From positions 682,001 through 746,000 of the forward strand of contig NOKP01000021.1 in the NCBI GenBank assembly GCA_002682825.1: 64,000 bases of DNA, in the 5' to 3' direction. This document shows positions 1 through 11,165 of the stretch, one piece after another; position 1 is the first letter of the stretch; every line of letters begins with the position of its first letter. Both the position numbers and the translations under genes were made by a program. The stretch is from Neonectria sp. B-13 (lineage: Eukaryota > Ascomycota > Sordariomycetes > Hypocreales > Nectriaceae). The notes under the pieces were generated by a model. The model was not told the origin of the DNA. It saw only the letters and a list, made by a program, of their open reading frames with translations, and did no database searches.

Positions 1-204
1 ACTCCTGACCGCTGAAAGCATGTTCAGTCGAAATAATGATCACTACAGCAGTCCGTGCTAAAAGTAGCTTGCAGAGTAAGTATTCAGCTCCAATGTACCC
101 AGCTGTGCATTGACCAAGGATTTGAGAGCACCTGCATTGACCTCGGTGGCTGTCCAGGGCACGCCGTGGCCTGTATGCCTGACAATGAGAACTTGCAATG
201 GCAA

Positions 205-1552
205 TTACAGAATTGCTAGTCCATTCACATGGGACGCAACGCCATCTGCAAATCTCGTCAGTAGCCATCATGGACTTCAAGAACTCGCAGACTCACTTAA
301 GCAGTTTGCTGGTGCGCTGGTGAAAAAGAAGGTCCATTGCTTGCGGTCGCGACACTTCTTTGCCAGGTTGGCTAGTTGAAGCATTTCGCCCAACGGCATC
401 CCCCAGAGAGAAAGGATGTATTCGTGGAGATAGTATCCTTCAGACTAGTCAGCATAGTGCTCACAACTGGAGCATTTCCACGATTGACTTGCCTTCACTT
501 GGTGGCCATGCCTCGAAAGCGGGAGCATCGCCAGCAACGGTCGCAAAATACGAGTCGTGTAGCCAGTTCAAGATGGCTGGCTCCTGAGACAAACCACCAA
601 ACCGTTCACTGACATGATGTCTCGATGAGATCTCCTTCTTTTCTTCCGGAGATTTCTCGTGGTAAGCTTCCACCCAACCACTCCGAATGAAGAGCATGTC
701 GCCAATTTGGATGTCACCTCCCTGAGCTGCGGGTCGAATGTCGATGCCCTGTTCTCTGCCACAAGCAACAAGTTCATCAAATGAGATCTTGGAAGTTTCA
801 AAAGGGTCAAAAGCAATGCCCCTTTTCGATGCATATTCGTGGTAGTCGAGCAATACACCACGGCCAGCGATTCCACGCTCGGCCCAATGATGAATTGAGC
901 ACTTTGAGTTGGAATTGGGACCTAAGATGTCGTCTCCTGTGGTCTAAGATAAACTGTTAGCGTGTGAATTCGCATGGAAGCGAAACTCACATTGTTGTAA
1001 AACTTTTTGGAGGCGATATGGGCGAACTTTGCTAAATGTCAGCCTGGAACCCATTACTTGGGAAACCCGACCACCATACATGCCGAAACCCGTCCCATTG
1101 TGTTCCGCTCTGCGTGTTCATATTGTAAACCTCATCGTAGATTAAATCTGGAACCAGAGTCTTGATTTCATGCTGGAAGCACTGTCGTCCGAATGCAGGC
1201 CCTTCAGGAATATTCAATGGGAGGCTGCCAAAGGAATCTGTTAGCCAGGTGTGTATTAACAATATTTCCTGGTCGTACTTGACTGGAACAACCTCTCCTG
1301 TTCTGATCTCTGTCGTGGCTCTCGACACTCGCTGAGGAGTGAGGAGGTTCAATCGCCCAAGCTGGAAACCAATCAGTGGGACACACACTTGGAAGTGATG
1401 GATCAAACATTGTCATTTTCTCCCCACACCCAGGCAGAATCCTCAGGTGTTCCAGGAATTTTTGGGAGCTCATTACGAGACGGGAACGAAGTGCACTGGG
1501 GGTCCCAGGGAATTTGATCCGGCTTTTGCTTGGTGGTCTTCTGCTCGGTCAT
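205..1552 (-). CDS. cyclase-family (PF04199-type) hydrolase, six exons
   Basis: Splicing six exons gives a protein of about 344 residues of the fungal branch of the cyclase/kynurenine-formamidase-like family, metal-dependent hydrolases acting on amides or lactones. Near residues 110-125 it has NTQSGTQWDGFRHF, the fungal form of the family metal-binding motif. Further on are the usual RGVLLDY and GDMLFIRSGW segments, and the C-terminus ends in the family's NGVASxxNGLAIL-like tail. The start is the ATG whose exon (1409-1552, 48 codons) splices in frame to LGRLNLLTP. All five inferred introns are GT-AG and restore family sequence on both sides. The gene is the first of a minus-strand group with the kinase and the dicarboxylate carrier. 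Its promoter has only a half match (AGCCGA at 1697-1702) to the motif shared by the genes to the right. The family call is sure; the substrate is unknown. Confidence 0.85.
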
Positions 1553-2556
1553 TTTGCCGTTATGTATTGGAATCGTGATGAGATTTTTTGAGGAGAAGTT
1601 GAATATTATGACAGGTTCAACCCTAGATGTCTTAAATACGTCTCAACGAGGTGGGTTGCATATGCCGTTTCCCTCACGTTATTGGTGCACTGACCCAGCC
1701 GAGGCACCGTTGGCACATCTCGGACCACATTTATGTGTTGATCCGAGAAAGGTCGCGGGGTAAGTATCGAGCTGCTTCACGTTTGGCCACTGCTCATGGA
1801 GATATAGCCAGACTCCGGTATTGACTATTATTATCTATTAATCCCCTGGTGTGAGACTCGTAGCTGTTAGCTGTATCTGCGTACTTTGTTTATATCATCA
1901 GAGACATACGTTGGATAGGACTGTGCAAGACGGCATAGTATCGGCGGCCATGGTCAACATAATATTTTGAGCCTGCCACAAATATCATCTGATCTTGTCG
2001 GAATGGAGAGCGGAGCAACCTGGCTGCCGCTGGGCGAACGTTCCCTCCCATTGAAGCAAGACAGGAACTAAACCGAGCTAGCCAATCTCGATGCCGTTGA
2101 GTAACATATGATGCGGGGTTGGGTATCAAGCAAGGTTCTTACAGGGGTGCTAATTGGCTTTTGCGTTGTGACATGAGACGAGGAGCCGGAATTACGACAA
2201 CTGCACCATCAGGCGAGAGCGGAGAACCCGCTGTGATATGACGTAGATTCGCGCTGAGGAAGAAGTTTCAATAGCCTGGTTTCGGGAAAATCAAACAGCG
2301 GAGAGTAGTTCGTGTTCGCTATATTGTGACTGGTACTCTTAAGAGTTGATAAGAAGGATACTCGTCTCTGCACTTCAAAGACAGGTTGTTCGATGAAGTA
2401 GTAGCTTTTCACTTGCATATGTTCCGGTCACTCCGGAGTATACCTTTTGCATAGCTTCGGTTGTTCGATGCTCTAGAATTCCTAAGGAGTCAAACTTATT
2501 CTCTGTTTGATTAAAACTCAGTGCCTACTGCTACCGTGGAGGGAAATAACCCACAT
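1553..2556. other. intergenic, cyclase promoter and kinase 3' side
   Basis: About 1 kb without a recognisable gene. Two minus-strand open frames (1890-2129 and 2209-2418) have methionine starts but match no family I know and lack a convincing splice between them. The stretch must hold the cyclase promoter near 1553-1900. Confidence 0.4.
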
Positions 2557-4131
2557 CTACTCCTCAGGTATAGTGTTCATTAGAAACTCATCTTCGAAGA
2601 TGTCTTAGGCTGCGGGTCTATCTTCTGGTAGCCAACGCAAGATCTTCCGCACGAAGGCAAGGAGCAACTCTTGATTTTCGCCTCTTAGCCGTTTCTCGCG
2701 CGTGGCAAGGGACTGATTAGGAATTGGTGTTGCAGCAATCCAATTACCTACAATTCCCAGAAGCATTAATATCAGCTGAAGGTCAGGACTTGGCGGATAG
2801 CATGACTTACTATCTACATCCCAATATTGGCTGCACCTTTTGCTGCGTTCCAAAAACTGTTTCGGCGGAGGGCCCATTAGAGAAACCATTTCGGCTAGGT
2901 GTTGCTCATCATTGAGATGGCCATCTTTCACGGCACGGAACAGCCGACCTCCTTCGTATAAATCCCAAATCTATGTAGTGTCAGCACATTTTGGCACATT
3001 TATAGCGGCAGAAGTGTTGGGTGTACATACCATAACTCCAACAGACCAAATGTCTATCTTAGAATCCCACTCCATACCCATAATTATTTCTGGCGCTCGA
3101 TAAACACCTGGCATGACGTCCCCGGTGTGTGCGTCTCCTATTTTGGCAGCGCCAAAGTCGCAAATGACCAGCGAACCGTAGGTAATAGGCATTGGCTGGG
3201 AAAGGTAGATGATGCGGTCTGGTAGAATCTTGCGGGCAGATGGTTGTTCAAGCTCCCTTTGCTCAATTTTGGAAAATATCGACGAATCGTGTATTCCCAG
3301 GAGAATGTTGTTGGGTGAAATATCTAGATGCTTGTCAATTCCCATGCCTGTTAGAAAAGGAAGGGGAAATACCTGTGTGAACGACGCCCGCCTGGTGCAG
3401 GAAGTCCAGACCGAGAAGAACCAGCTGCAATGTCTGCTGCAACAGTATGTTGTTCAACCGTTTCTCAGGAAACAAGTTTTGGAATTTGGTGAAGCTTATA
3501 CCCAGTGGGTTGAAGAGCAAACATTGATGCGTTCCTCTCGGGCCACCGATCTTGAATTTGCCCAACACCAAGCGTAGCAATTGCTTTCCAGGGTGTTCTG
3601 CATCGGTCGATTTAAGATATTCGGACACAACCACTTCGTTATCTACGACGTTGGCGTCTTGGCTCACAATGCAGATCTTCAAAGTTAAAAGAAGATTGTT
3701 CCTGGTTGTAATAAACTCATTAGCATAGGATGGCTGATCTCAAAATGTTCGAGTACATACTCCAGGTCCCGGCAAAGCCAAATGGTGGATGCCGTGCCAT
3801 ACCCGAGTTTTGCGATGACCTGATATCGAGAGTTGAATACCTCACCGAGTCGGACGGGATAAAATCGCTCTGCCTTGTAGCCCGGCACGGTCTCCTCTTC
3901 AATGTCATCTTGCACAGAAAGCTCCCCAAAACCGTGCGCTGGGAATGTCCTAGCACAGCTTGGTGTTGTCCCTGGGTTGGTGGAAGAACCCGTCCAACGG
4001 GAAGCTACTGAAGGCTTAAAAGACTGATGATTCCGGTAGCAGATATGAGGTGTACGAGAATTCTCCCTTCTGGTGATTAACAACAAAAGTGATCTTGCCG
4101 CTTTAAGGCTGTTGGGAAGGAGACGTGGCAT
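2557..4131 (-). CDS. SRPK-like serine/threonine protein kinase with an early in-frame stop
   Basis: The spliced product is a protein kinase of the fungal SRPK-like group. After a poorly conserved N-terminus comes [20 protein letters not shown], then the Gly-rich loop [11 protein letters not shown], the VAIK-type lysine in LTLKICI, the catalytic loop [26 protein letters not shown] and [12 protein letters not shown]. The Arg of HRD is Thr, as is common in this group. The HTD loop is restored only if the intron ends at CATCTAG just before ATATTTCACCC. Introns also interrupt the sequence after CRDLE, after WSVGVM and after YWDVD. The reading frame stops at TAA (2605-2607), directly after LPEDRPAA. 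The following 15 codons still read like the family's C-terminus (DIFEDEFL...) up to a TAG at 2557-2559. The protein is therefore either about 16 residues short or ended by a recent nonsense change. The catalytic core is complete. Confidence 0.8.
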
Positions 4132-4883
4132 GCTGTGCGCTTGATATGCAGTTGTCTTCTAGGTTGATGGCGTGCGTGTTTCGTTCTAGACTTGGTCGCG
4201 CCAAATCGGAACAAAGTTGTTGGACCACTGGAAAGGTTGCCCGGCCAATAATGTAGTTAGTCATCGCGTCGAGGGAGGGTTAGTCGACCTTTCATTATAC
4301 AAAGCTGGTACTATCGTGGGCTTGTCACTGGATAGAAGCTTCCTGCTGGGTTAACATCCGAACTTGATCTGATGTCATTGACATTGCTCCTACTACTGCC
4401 GAGAACTGCAAGCTTCCCCTAGGCCTAGTAAGCTTAAGCTCAGCAATTCACTGTTTGCTACCCAGCATTCGTTGTGAAAAGCCCGCGTAGATGAATGAAA
4501 CGGTTCTGACACCCTGTAACTGTGACTTACGGATTGTATAATCCGCTGTGACGGTCCACATTGACAAATCCCGCTCAATCTCTGGGCCCTAAGCTCGCCG
4601 CTCTAGAGGATTTATCGCCCAATAATTGACATGCAAGCTGGCCGACGCGCAATAGCAAGTGGAAAGCCGCCCAATAACAGGAGGAAAACTGTAGCACCAG
4701 CCTAAAGTTTCAACGGGTAGGCCTTCAAGCCGAATGTTTTATGACTTGCTCGCAACTTAGCACTCAGCCTAGTTCGACAGAGTTGTCACTGGCCAGAGGT
4801 CGCTTTGCCTCCGGGAATCCAAGCTTCACAGCGGAAGCTAATGCAATTTAAACTGGCTCTAACATGGTCTGTAATAACTCGCC
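4132..4883. other. intergenic between kinase start and carrier 3' end
   Basis: About 750 bases upstream of the kinase. I see no gene, repeat or recognisable site. The open frame at 4393-4578 has no family resemblance. Confidence 0.4.
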
Positions 4884-5947
4884 TCACGGAAGAGAGCGGT
4901 AAATTCGCTTGTGTTGTTCCAACAGAACCAGCGTTGCGATCGTCTGTGGGCCCAGCCGAATAAAGCTCGGAGTCCACCCGCGGAAGACCCAATGGTAACC
5001 TTCGACTTTAGACAGAGTCTTTACTACTTCCCAAACTGAAACATTACCAGAATGGCTCATCAAATGTGTCCGGATAACGTCCATTGGGCTGCACAGCGTC
5101 GTTGCAACCAAACTAGCATGGAGAGACGCAAGAAAGTGTATCGCTGGATGCTCGGCTTGAGTTCCCACGAGGCTTTTCAAGAAGCCCTTGAAGAAGTCAT
5201 ACGACGCCAACTGACTCGTCGTCATAATAGCACATCGGAAACAGTTAGGCCAGAGGCCCCGCCCGAATGCATGCCATCCTTCCTGCCTCTTCATCTGTAC
5301 CCATGCATCAACCACATGACGATAGTTGCGACGGAGATGTACTGGCAATGACTTGTCATTCTGCATGCGAATATTCGCAATATCTGATGGGGTACCAAAG
5401 ATGGCACCGACAAACCCCGATATCGAAGCCATGAGGACTAGAAGGGGTGGGCTAAGGGGCACATCGTTTGCCTTTGCACGCTGTTTGAGCTCTTCGTAAA
5501 GGGCAATTCGGCAAGTGCCATATGTCACTGTGTTTTGATTAGTCTTAAAACAAGTGAATCGCTATTGGAAGACTCACATGATCTTGCGAAACCTGCTGAG
5601 AGCTATTTGTGTCAGTCCATGTGCATCACAGCCCTGATCAAGGTACTCACGCCGCAGTATAGGCCAGTCATCCCATCATTTCGAAAAATAGATAAACCTG
5701 TCCGGTAGAAGCTTTGCTTGGTCCTTTTTGAGACTGTTTGCATACGAACCTTCACTACGTTCGTGTCAGCTATGCATTGTGCTCGTTGGGGAGAATAACT
5801 CGCACTGAGATCAAAAGGATGTGATATTGTCACTGCCATACAAGATGCAGATCCACCGAACCATTTTGGGTAATTCATGTCTTTGGTTTTGCGTGTTGTG
5901 AAAGTCTCTGCCGAAACGGTCACCACGCCTTGCTTTGATTCTGCCAT
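4884..5947 (-). CDS. mitochondrial dicarboxylate carrier (SLC25, DIC1-like)
   Basis: A mitochondrial carrier that would exchange dicarboxylates such as malate or succinate for phosphate across the inner membrane. All three carrier repeats are present, with signature motifs HPFDL-VKVRMQT (split by an intron), TPSDIANIRMQ and SPMDVIRTHLM. The N-terminal YPKWFGGSASCMAVTISHP segment is typical of the DIC1 subgroup. The last exon (4884 to about 5526) holds repeats two and three, and a tiny exon coding AGFARS lies between GLYC and LTYGTCR. Introns are GT-AG and short. The gene is divergent from the GFA gene, and the 524-base gap between them carries three copies of the TATAGCCGA/TCGGCTA motif found also before the succinyl-CoA synthetase genes. 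This context suggests it brings succinate or a related acid into mitochondria for the neighbouring synthetase. Confidence 0.88.
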
Positions 5948-6283
5948 TGGTGATGATGCATAAGAAACAAACGGATGAAACAGTGACCACCAGTGTTATC
6001 TTTGAATTCTATTAGCTCGTTTTCTTTTGTTAGATATTATAGCAGATACATAAAACATCCATGTACAAGACAATACTGTGCTCACTTGCAACTTAGACAC
6101 GCCTCACGGCTACGAGCCATGTAGCCTGTCCAAAGTTCCAGCAAAAACAGTGTCCGCATACTCATATCTGGCTTGACTAAAGAACACTCCCTACGAATAC
6201 AGCCCACATGGATATTAATCACTGTCGCTTGTTACTAATCCGGGGTTTAGATCTGGGAGGGGTCGGGGGGAATGAGCTAGATA

Positions 6284-6339
6284 TCGGCTATGGTCGATGT
6301 TCGTGGGTCACTTGTTATAGCCGAGCTTATTATAGCCGA
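6284..6339. promoter_or_regulatory. three copies of the TCGGCTATA motif in the carrier/GFA divergent promoter
   Basis: TCGGCTA lies at 6284-6290, TATAGCCGA at 6316-6324 and TATAGCCGA again at 6331-6339. They sit between two divergent start codons (5947 and 6472). The CGG core suits a Zn2Cys6 regulator, and the same 9-mer recurs before the synthetase and regulator genes. That it is a binding site is inference. Confidence 0.6.
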
Positions 6340-6471
6340 TGGGAACCGCCGATCAAGATTTCTGTACAAGGTTTCCACTCATTACTGATCATGTACCGGG
6401 TTGACTGGTCAGAACATCTTCCAGATCCCTACATCAAAGTCTTGATTGACGAGACACCAATTACACCCAGT

Positions 6472-7008
6472 ATGCCCCCCCTCACAGGCGACCCGAATGC
6501 GTACGACGCGGCCGCTCATGGCGACTCTTTGACGGGCACGTGTCTCTGTGAGTCTATCAGAGTCACCATCACCGACTCTGAACTCTGGACAAAGCGTCGC
6601 GGCCATCTTTGCCATTGCGCCAACTGCCGTAAGGTTGCCGGGAGCTATGTCGCTAGCAATCTCAACATTGAAGAAGAGAAAGTTCAAATTGAGGATGGAC
6701 AGAATACTTTGAAGAAGTTTATTGATCGCAACACTGGAAGTGGAGTGGAGCTGGAGAGATACTTTTGCTCTAATTGCGGCTGGTAAGTCTATATACTGCT
6801 ACCATGTGATTCATTAATCCAACATCTATGCAGCCCGGTTAAGTCAGTCACGCCTCTCTTTCCCGGCCGAGTTATAGTGAAGATGGGGATGTTCCCGCGC
6901 ATCCCTACGCCTGAATGGGAAACCTTCGCTCTCCATCGTCATGATTGGCAGGGTAAACACGATGGTGTGGTACAGTGGCAGATCAAGGTGGGCGAGGAGA
7001 AACTTTGA
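6472..7008 (+). CDS. GFA-domain (CENP-V/GFA) zinc protein
   Basis: Two exons (6472-6782 and 6834-7008) give about 160 residues of the glutathione-dependent formaldehyde-activating (GFA) fold, a small zinc-binding domain. The cysteine pattern is visible: CLC, then HCANCRK, then CSNCGCP, the last restored exactly by the intron, followed by VKSVTPLFPG. Many fungal GFA proteins have no assigned reaction, so formaldehyde chemistry should not be assumed. An in-frame ATG also exists at 6208. I prefer 6472 because the extra 88 residues look unlike protein sequence of the family and would place the regulatory motif copies inside the coding region. The gene is divergent from the dicarboxylate carrier and probably co-regulated with it. 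Confidence 0.8.
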
Positions 7009-7364
7009 AAGAGCGTGTCGCTCAAGGCCGTTGTAAACATTTAAACGTGGGTATGGCAGAGAATTATGTAACTTAAATCGAGCTATTCTCTAATGCTGTG
7101 AGGAATTCGTTTTGGAAGGAAGCCGAGTGCAGTTTAGTATCGTTGGGCGTTGTTTCTCTAGGGCGAATGTGCCATGGGGCTTAATGGGACACCGCGAGGC
7201 GCATAGCTAGAATTCGAGATCCGTCAAGGTGTTCGACAAAACACATAAGCCTGATGTAGTGGAGAGCGTGAGCTCCAAGCTCAGGCAAGCAATCATGCCA
7301 AGTGAAGCGTGTTCTGCGTCGTGCATCTGCGGCTATGAAGCTTGTGACGTAATCTTGCAGATGA

Positions 7365-7454
7365 ATAGCCGACAAAGCCACCAGGGAAGGCCTTCGGCTA
7401 TACGTAGCCTTTGGGCGTGGTCGCCAACCCCGATTGGGACTTACTCTCAGCCGA
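7365..7454. promoter_or_regulatory. cluster of TCGGCTATA-type sites upstream of the synthetase beta gene
   Basis: ATAGCCGA is at 7365-7372, the full TCGGCTATA at 7394-7402 and AGCCGA at 7449-7454, with a weaker GCGGCTATG near 7330. All lie 115-240 bases before the start at 7569. The rest of the 7009-7568 gap holds nothing else I recognise. Confidence 0.6.
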
Positions 7455-7568
7455 TCATTCAGTCCTGCATTTAACCTGAAGCAAGCCAGACACTTCGCGC
7501 TTTTAGACTACAAATCTTGTGAGTTTGAGCAGACTGGCGCGATAATTGTTTGCGATTTGAAACCGACC

Positions 7569-9088
7569 ATGGCGAGTTTCAACATCTCATCAAAAATCTG
7601 GCGACGAAGCGGAAAGGTGAGTTAATCTGGTTGAACGTAAGCCATTAATTGCGACTAAAGTCGATTCAGCTGGCCATAAACAACCAAATGCGCCAACTAA
7701 GTTTGCATGAATACCAGTCTCAAAAACTTCTCAAAGAGGTATGCCACCCAGCAATCATATCAATTTGAGACCAAGAGCTAACATAGTGGAGTTTGGAGTG
7801 CCCGTTCCACGTGGAAAACTTGCCCGATCCCCGGCCGAGGTCAAGCAGATTGTGCAAGAGTTTGGTGACTACTTCTATATCTCTACCTGAACATCAATCT
7901 GATAAGAAAAAGGGAAGGAATGTGTCATCAAATCCCAAATACTAAATGGTGGTCGGGAAAGAGGCACATTCGACAATGGTCTAAAGGGAGTAGTTCAGCA
8001 TGTTCAGTGCCCTGATTCAGCAGAGAAGTTGGCCGGCCAGATGCTAGGCCACCGCCTAAAGACCAAGCAAGCACAGGGGAGTACCCACAAAGTAACTAAG
8101 CTGTACGTCGCTGAGACGGTTCGGTACGATGATGAGTGGTACCTCGCAATGACCCTTGATCGCGAGAACTACACTCCAGCTATCATCATTTCCAAAAGCG
8201 AGGGTATCGATATCGAAACAGTCGCCAAGGACCACCCCGAGCTTCTCCACAAGTTCAACTTCAGCCTGACAGCAGGCATCACGCCAGAGCTTGTGGACAG
8301 GATATCTAGGTACCTTGGATCGTCACCTCGAGAGACGGAGAATCTTCAGGATATCTTGACTCGCCTGCACCGGCTATTCGTCGAAAAAGACGCTACGATG
8401 CTGGAAATCAATTCTTTGGTGCGGTCCGATGAGACGTTCACTTGCCTGGAAGCCCGGTTGTCCTTCGATAATGCCGCAGAAAAACGTCAAAAGGAGCTCT
8501 TTGCTCTGCGCGATCCGGAAAACGAGATTGTAGAAGAGTTTGAGGCCGAGAAATACGGGCTGGTATATGTGAAAATGGAGGGAAACATCGGCAATGTTGT
8601 GAATGGTGCCGGGCTTGCCATGGCAACAAACGATGCCATTGCTTACCACGGTGGCGCAAGTGCCAATTTCCTCGATGCAGGCGGCCAGGCCACAAAGGAG
8701 ACAATGCAGAAAGCCTTTCAGATTGTTCTGAGCGACAAAAGAGTCACCGCTATTCTTGTCAATATTTATGGCGGTAAGTACTTCTGCAAAGATGAACCCT
8801 TCCTATACTTACATGCCATTCAGGCATCATTAGGTGCGACATGATTGCGGAATCCATCATCGGAGCTGCCACGGAGCTGGGCCCTTTGCGGGTCCCTCTT
8901 GTTGTGCGACTCCAGGGAACAAATTCTGAAGAGGGATTGAGACTTGTAGGTTTCTCGTCACAATATTGTCTCCATTCATACTGATTTGATATGTATAGCT
9001 TGAGCAAGCAAACCTCGGATTGTATGTTGAGTCCGACTTTGGCAAGGCGGCGGCCATGGCAGTGAAAGTAGCTAAAGCTGCGTCGTGA
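7569..9088 (+). CDS. succinyl-CoA synthetase (ligase) beta subunit paralogue, mitochondrial
   Basis: Six exons (7569-7616, 7670-7738, 7792-7864, 7913-8773, 8824-8945, 8999-9088) encode about 420 residues. The N-terminus ([21 protein letters not shown]) looks like a mitochondrial presequence followed by the ATP-grasp start. Conserved blocks include [59 protein letters not shown] and [10 protein letters not shown]. With the alpha subunit it would convert an acid, ATP or GTP and CoA into acyl-CoA. Several positions differ from the housekeeping enzyme. The usual GGRGKG loop is GGRERG, EINPL is EINSL, and the acidic residue after it, Asp in C(F/M)DAK (a Mg ligand by homology with E. coli), is Glu in CLEARL. 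I infer a diverged paralogue. It is convergent with the alpha gene, and its promoter carries the shared TCGGCTATA motif. An in-frame upstream ATG at 7434 is possible but less likely. Confidence 0.88.
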
Positions 9089-9555
9089 GATGCCGACTGG
9101 ATCTTCGTAGATAGAAAAGATGAGAAGACTACAAGAAATGGACAATTGAAATCAGGTTATGGTCTCTGCGTTGCCGCAACATTTGACGTGTATTTACAAG
9201 CTGAGGAAGGAGTAGGCGACTCGGCGGCTTCAGGTAATGCGTTGTGATCAATTCGATGTATTATCACATAAATGACTTCTCGAAGAACTTCTTTGAATTG
9301 CTGAAAAGTATATTGCGATGAAAACTCTGCCTTTCCAGCATTACGTATGGTATGTTTTAACGATCCTAATCTAATGGAGGACATCTTGGTTTTGTTGAGA
9401 GTGAACAGTCGTTCTAAGCACCTCGGTGAATGTATGAGACTGTATGCAAAACCCGAGTTCCGTGTGGCCATTCTCAAGTTATACAGTGAATATTGTAGTA
9501 AAACACCTAAATTGATGCCGTCGACTGTCTTGTCTCCAGCTATTTTATGGTCACT
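9089..9555. other. 3' region between convergent synthetase genes
   Basis: 467 bases between two stop codons, presumably both 3' untranslated regions. I see no gene; the open frames here are antisense shadows. Confidence 0.5.
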
Positions 9556-10816
9556 TCACATCCCCAAAAGCTTCTTCATCTCCACACCCATCACTCCTGG
9601 GTGGGGCACAATTACTGCTCCGGCATCTTCTAACGCCTTTGCCTTTGTATCTGCCGAAGCATCCCTTGGTGACAGAAATGCGCCAGCATGGCCCATGGTC
9701 TTCCCCTCTGGTGCCGTTCTCCCAGCCACCATGGCAATAATAGGTTTCGGGTTGGCCGTCGTTTTCCTGTATTCTTTAATCGCCTCGGCCGCCCTCAGCT
9801 CAGCTTCGCCACCGATTTCGCCGATTACAATGATGCCTTTAGTCTCCTCATGGTCGAAAAAGAGTCTCAGGCCATCCAGTAGCGTAGTTCCTATTCAGCG
9901 ATGAGCACAGTGATATATTAGACTAGGGGGGCAAGCAAGTGATAATACTCACCAGGCATCATGTCTCCTCCCATTCCAACAACTATGCTCTGTCCTAAGC
10001 CAGCTGCAGTGGTCGCACCGACTGCCTCGTAGCTCAGAGTTCCGCTCTTGGAGACAATTCCCACAACACCCTTAGAATACTGCTTGTAGGGCATAATTCC
10101 GATTCGGCACTGGTTTGGGGCAATAATCCCCGGGCAGTTGGGGCCCACAAGACGGCTCTTGGATTGTGCTCTTAGCACTTCTTGGACACGAACCATGTCT
10201 TGTATCGGAATGTGCTCAGCAACTGCCACGACAAGAGGGACTTCGGCCTCGATGGCCTCGATGATTGCGCCTGCTGCAAACTGAGCAGGAACAAAAACAG
10301 AGGTCGCGTGCGGCTTGACCTCTTCCATAGCCTAAAGACGCAAGTCAGACTGTTTCTGTTATTGGAAGAGACCGGACACTGATGAGCTCACCTGCCGCAC
10401 GGTGTTGAACACGGGCAAGCCGAGATGCTCCTGGCCGCCTTTGCCGGGGGATACACCACCGACAATGTTGGTCCCGTATGCTATGGTGTCCTTTGCATTG
10501 ATAGTAGCCTTGTTGTAGTCAGATCAGTGAGGTTCTTTCAAATTAGGGGAGAAGAGCGCGCATACAGCTTTCCCGGTAAAACCTATGAGGAGCGGGTGAG
10601 TGTCTATTAGTCTCTGCGAGTGGTTTATTTTTAGGACTTGGACTGGGCTCTACCTTGATAAATCACCCTTGTGTTTTGATCAATCCGCAAATTCGAAATC
10701 GTGTCTCGTTCGTATGGGCTCCATTGCCGGGTTGTGGAGGAGACACCCCGCCGTGTGATATGGTTGGGGAATGCTCGCGCTGGCTGGGCGAGTCTCAACG
10801 TGCGATTGATAGACAT
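9556..10816 (-). CDS. succinyl-CoA synthetase (ligase) alpha subunit paralogue, mitochondrial
   Basis: Five exons give about 330 residues. The first 33 ([20 protein letters not shown]...) are Arg-rich and lack acidic residues, as in a mitochondrial presequence. The CoA-binding domain reads [20 protein letters not shown] then [20 protein letters not shown]. The ligase domain has [37 protein letters not shown] and the phosphohistidine loop GHAGAF. Two places depart from the housekeeping type: the usual FTGxQGTFH is FTGKAATIN, and the glycine-rich GGKG stretch after the active-site His is replaced by SPRD ([13 protein letters not shown]). The catalytic His itself is kept. I infer an active enzyme with altered acid or nucleotide preference. 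It is divergent from the Zn2Cys6 gene, with TCGGCTATA sites in the shared promoter, and convergent with the beta gene, so both subunits of one enzyme are linked. Confidence 0.88.
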
Positions 10817-11035
10817 GGTTAAAAGTCGACGAGATGTTTCGTAATTATGATGATGTTTATATTTGCACGTCTTTGAAGGAGAAAATTGCCAAGGGGACTC
10901 CCTCTGTACTCTTCAGACTTGACCTACTACATACATGCAAAAAGTAGAGACATCATGTTAAGCCATGGTTCCTTGCTACTCGGCAAGAGCTAGTCCATGG
11001 TGGGGCTGATTAAGCTATAATAGCGCCAGCTTAAG

Positions 11036-11100
11036 TCGGCTATATGGATGACAGCCGAAACAAACATCGACGTCGCCCACAACTCCACATCGGCTATAAA
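11036..11100. promoter_or_regulatory. inverted TCGGCT...AGCCGA site and TCGGCTATA/TATA element
   Basis: TCGGCT (11036-11041) and AGCCGA (11053-11058) form an inverted repeat, CGG and CCG being 15 bases apart. The left arm extends to TCGGCTATA. A second full TCGGCTATA starts at 11090 and runs into TATAAA (11095-11100), about 66 bases before the regulator's ATG. The region lies between the divergent synthetase alpha gene (start 10816) and the regulator (start 11166). Self-regulation by the regulator is plausible inference. Confidence 0.6.
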
Positions 11101-11165
11101 GACAGGACTGTGCCAGACGACTCCGGTGTGGCGGCATCATTGCATGCAGGTTTTACCTCCAGGCC

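Noticed and set aside
6208..6471. Upstream in-frame ATG for the GFA protein
   Set aside because: The extra residues are unlike the family and contain the repeated regulatory motif.
7569..10816. Self-resistance copies for a succinate-pathway inhibitor
   Set aside because: No succinate dehydrogenase subunit and no biosynthetic core enzyme is nearby.
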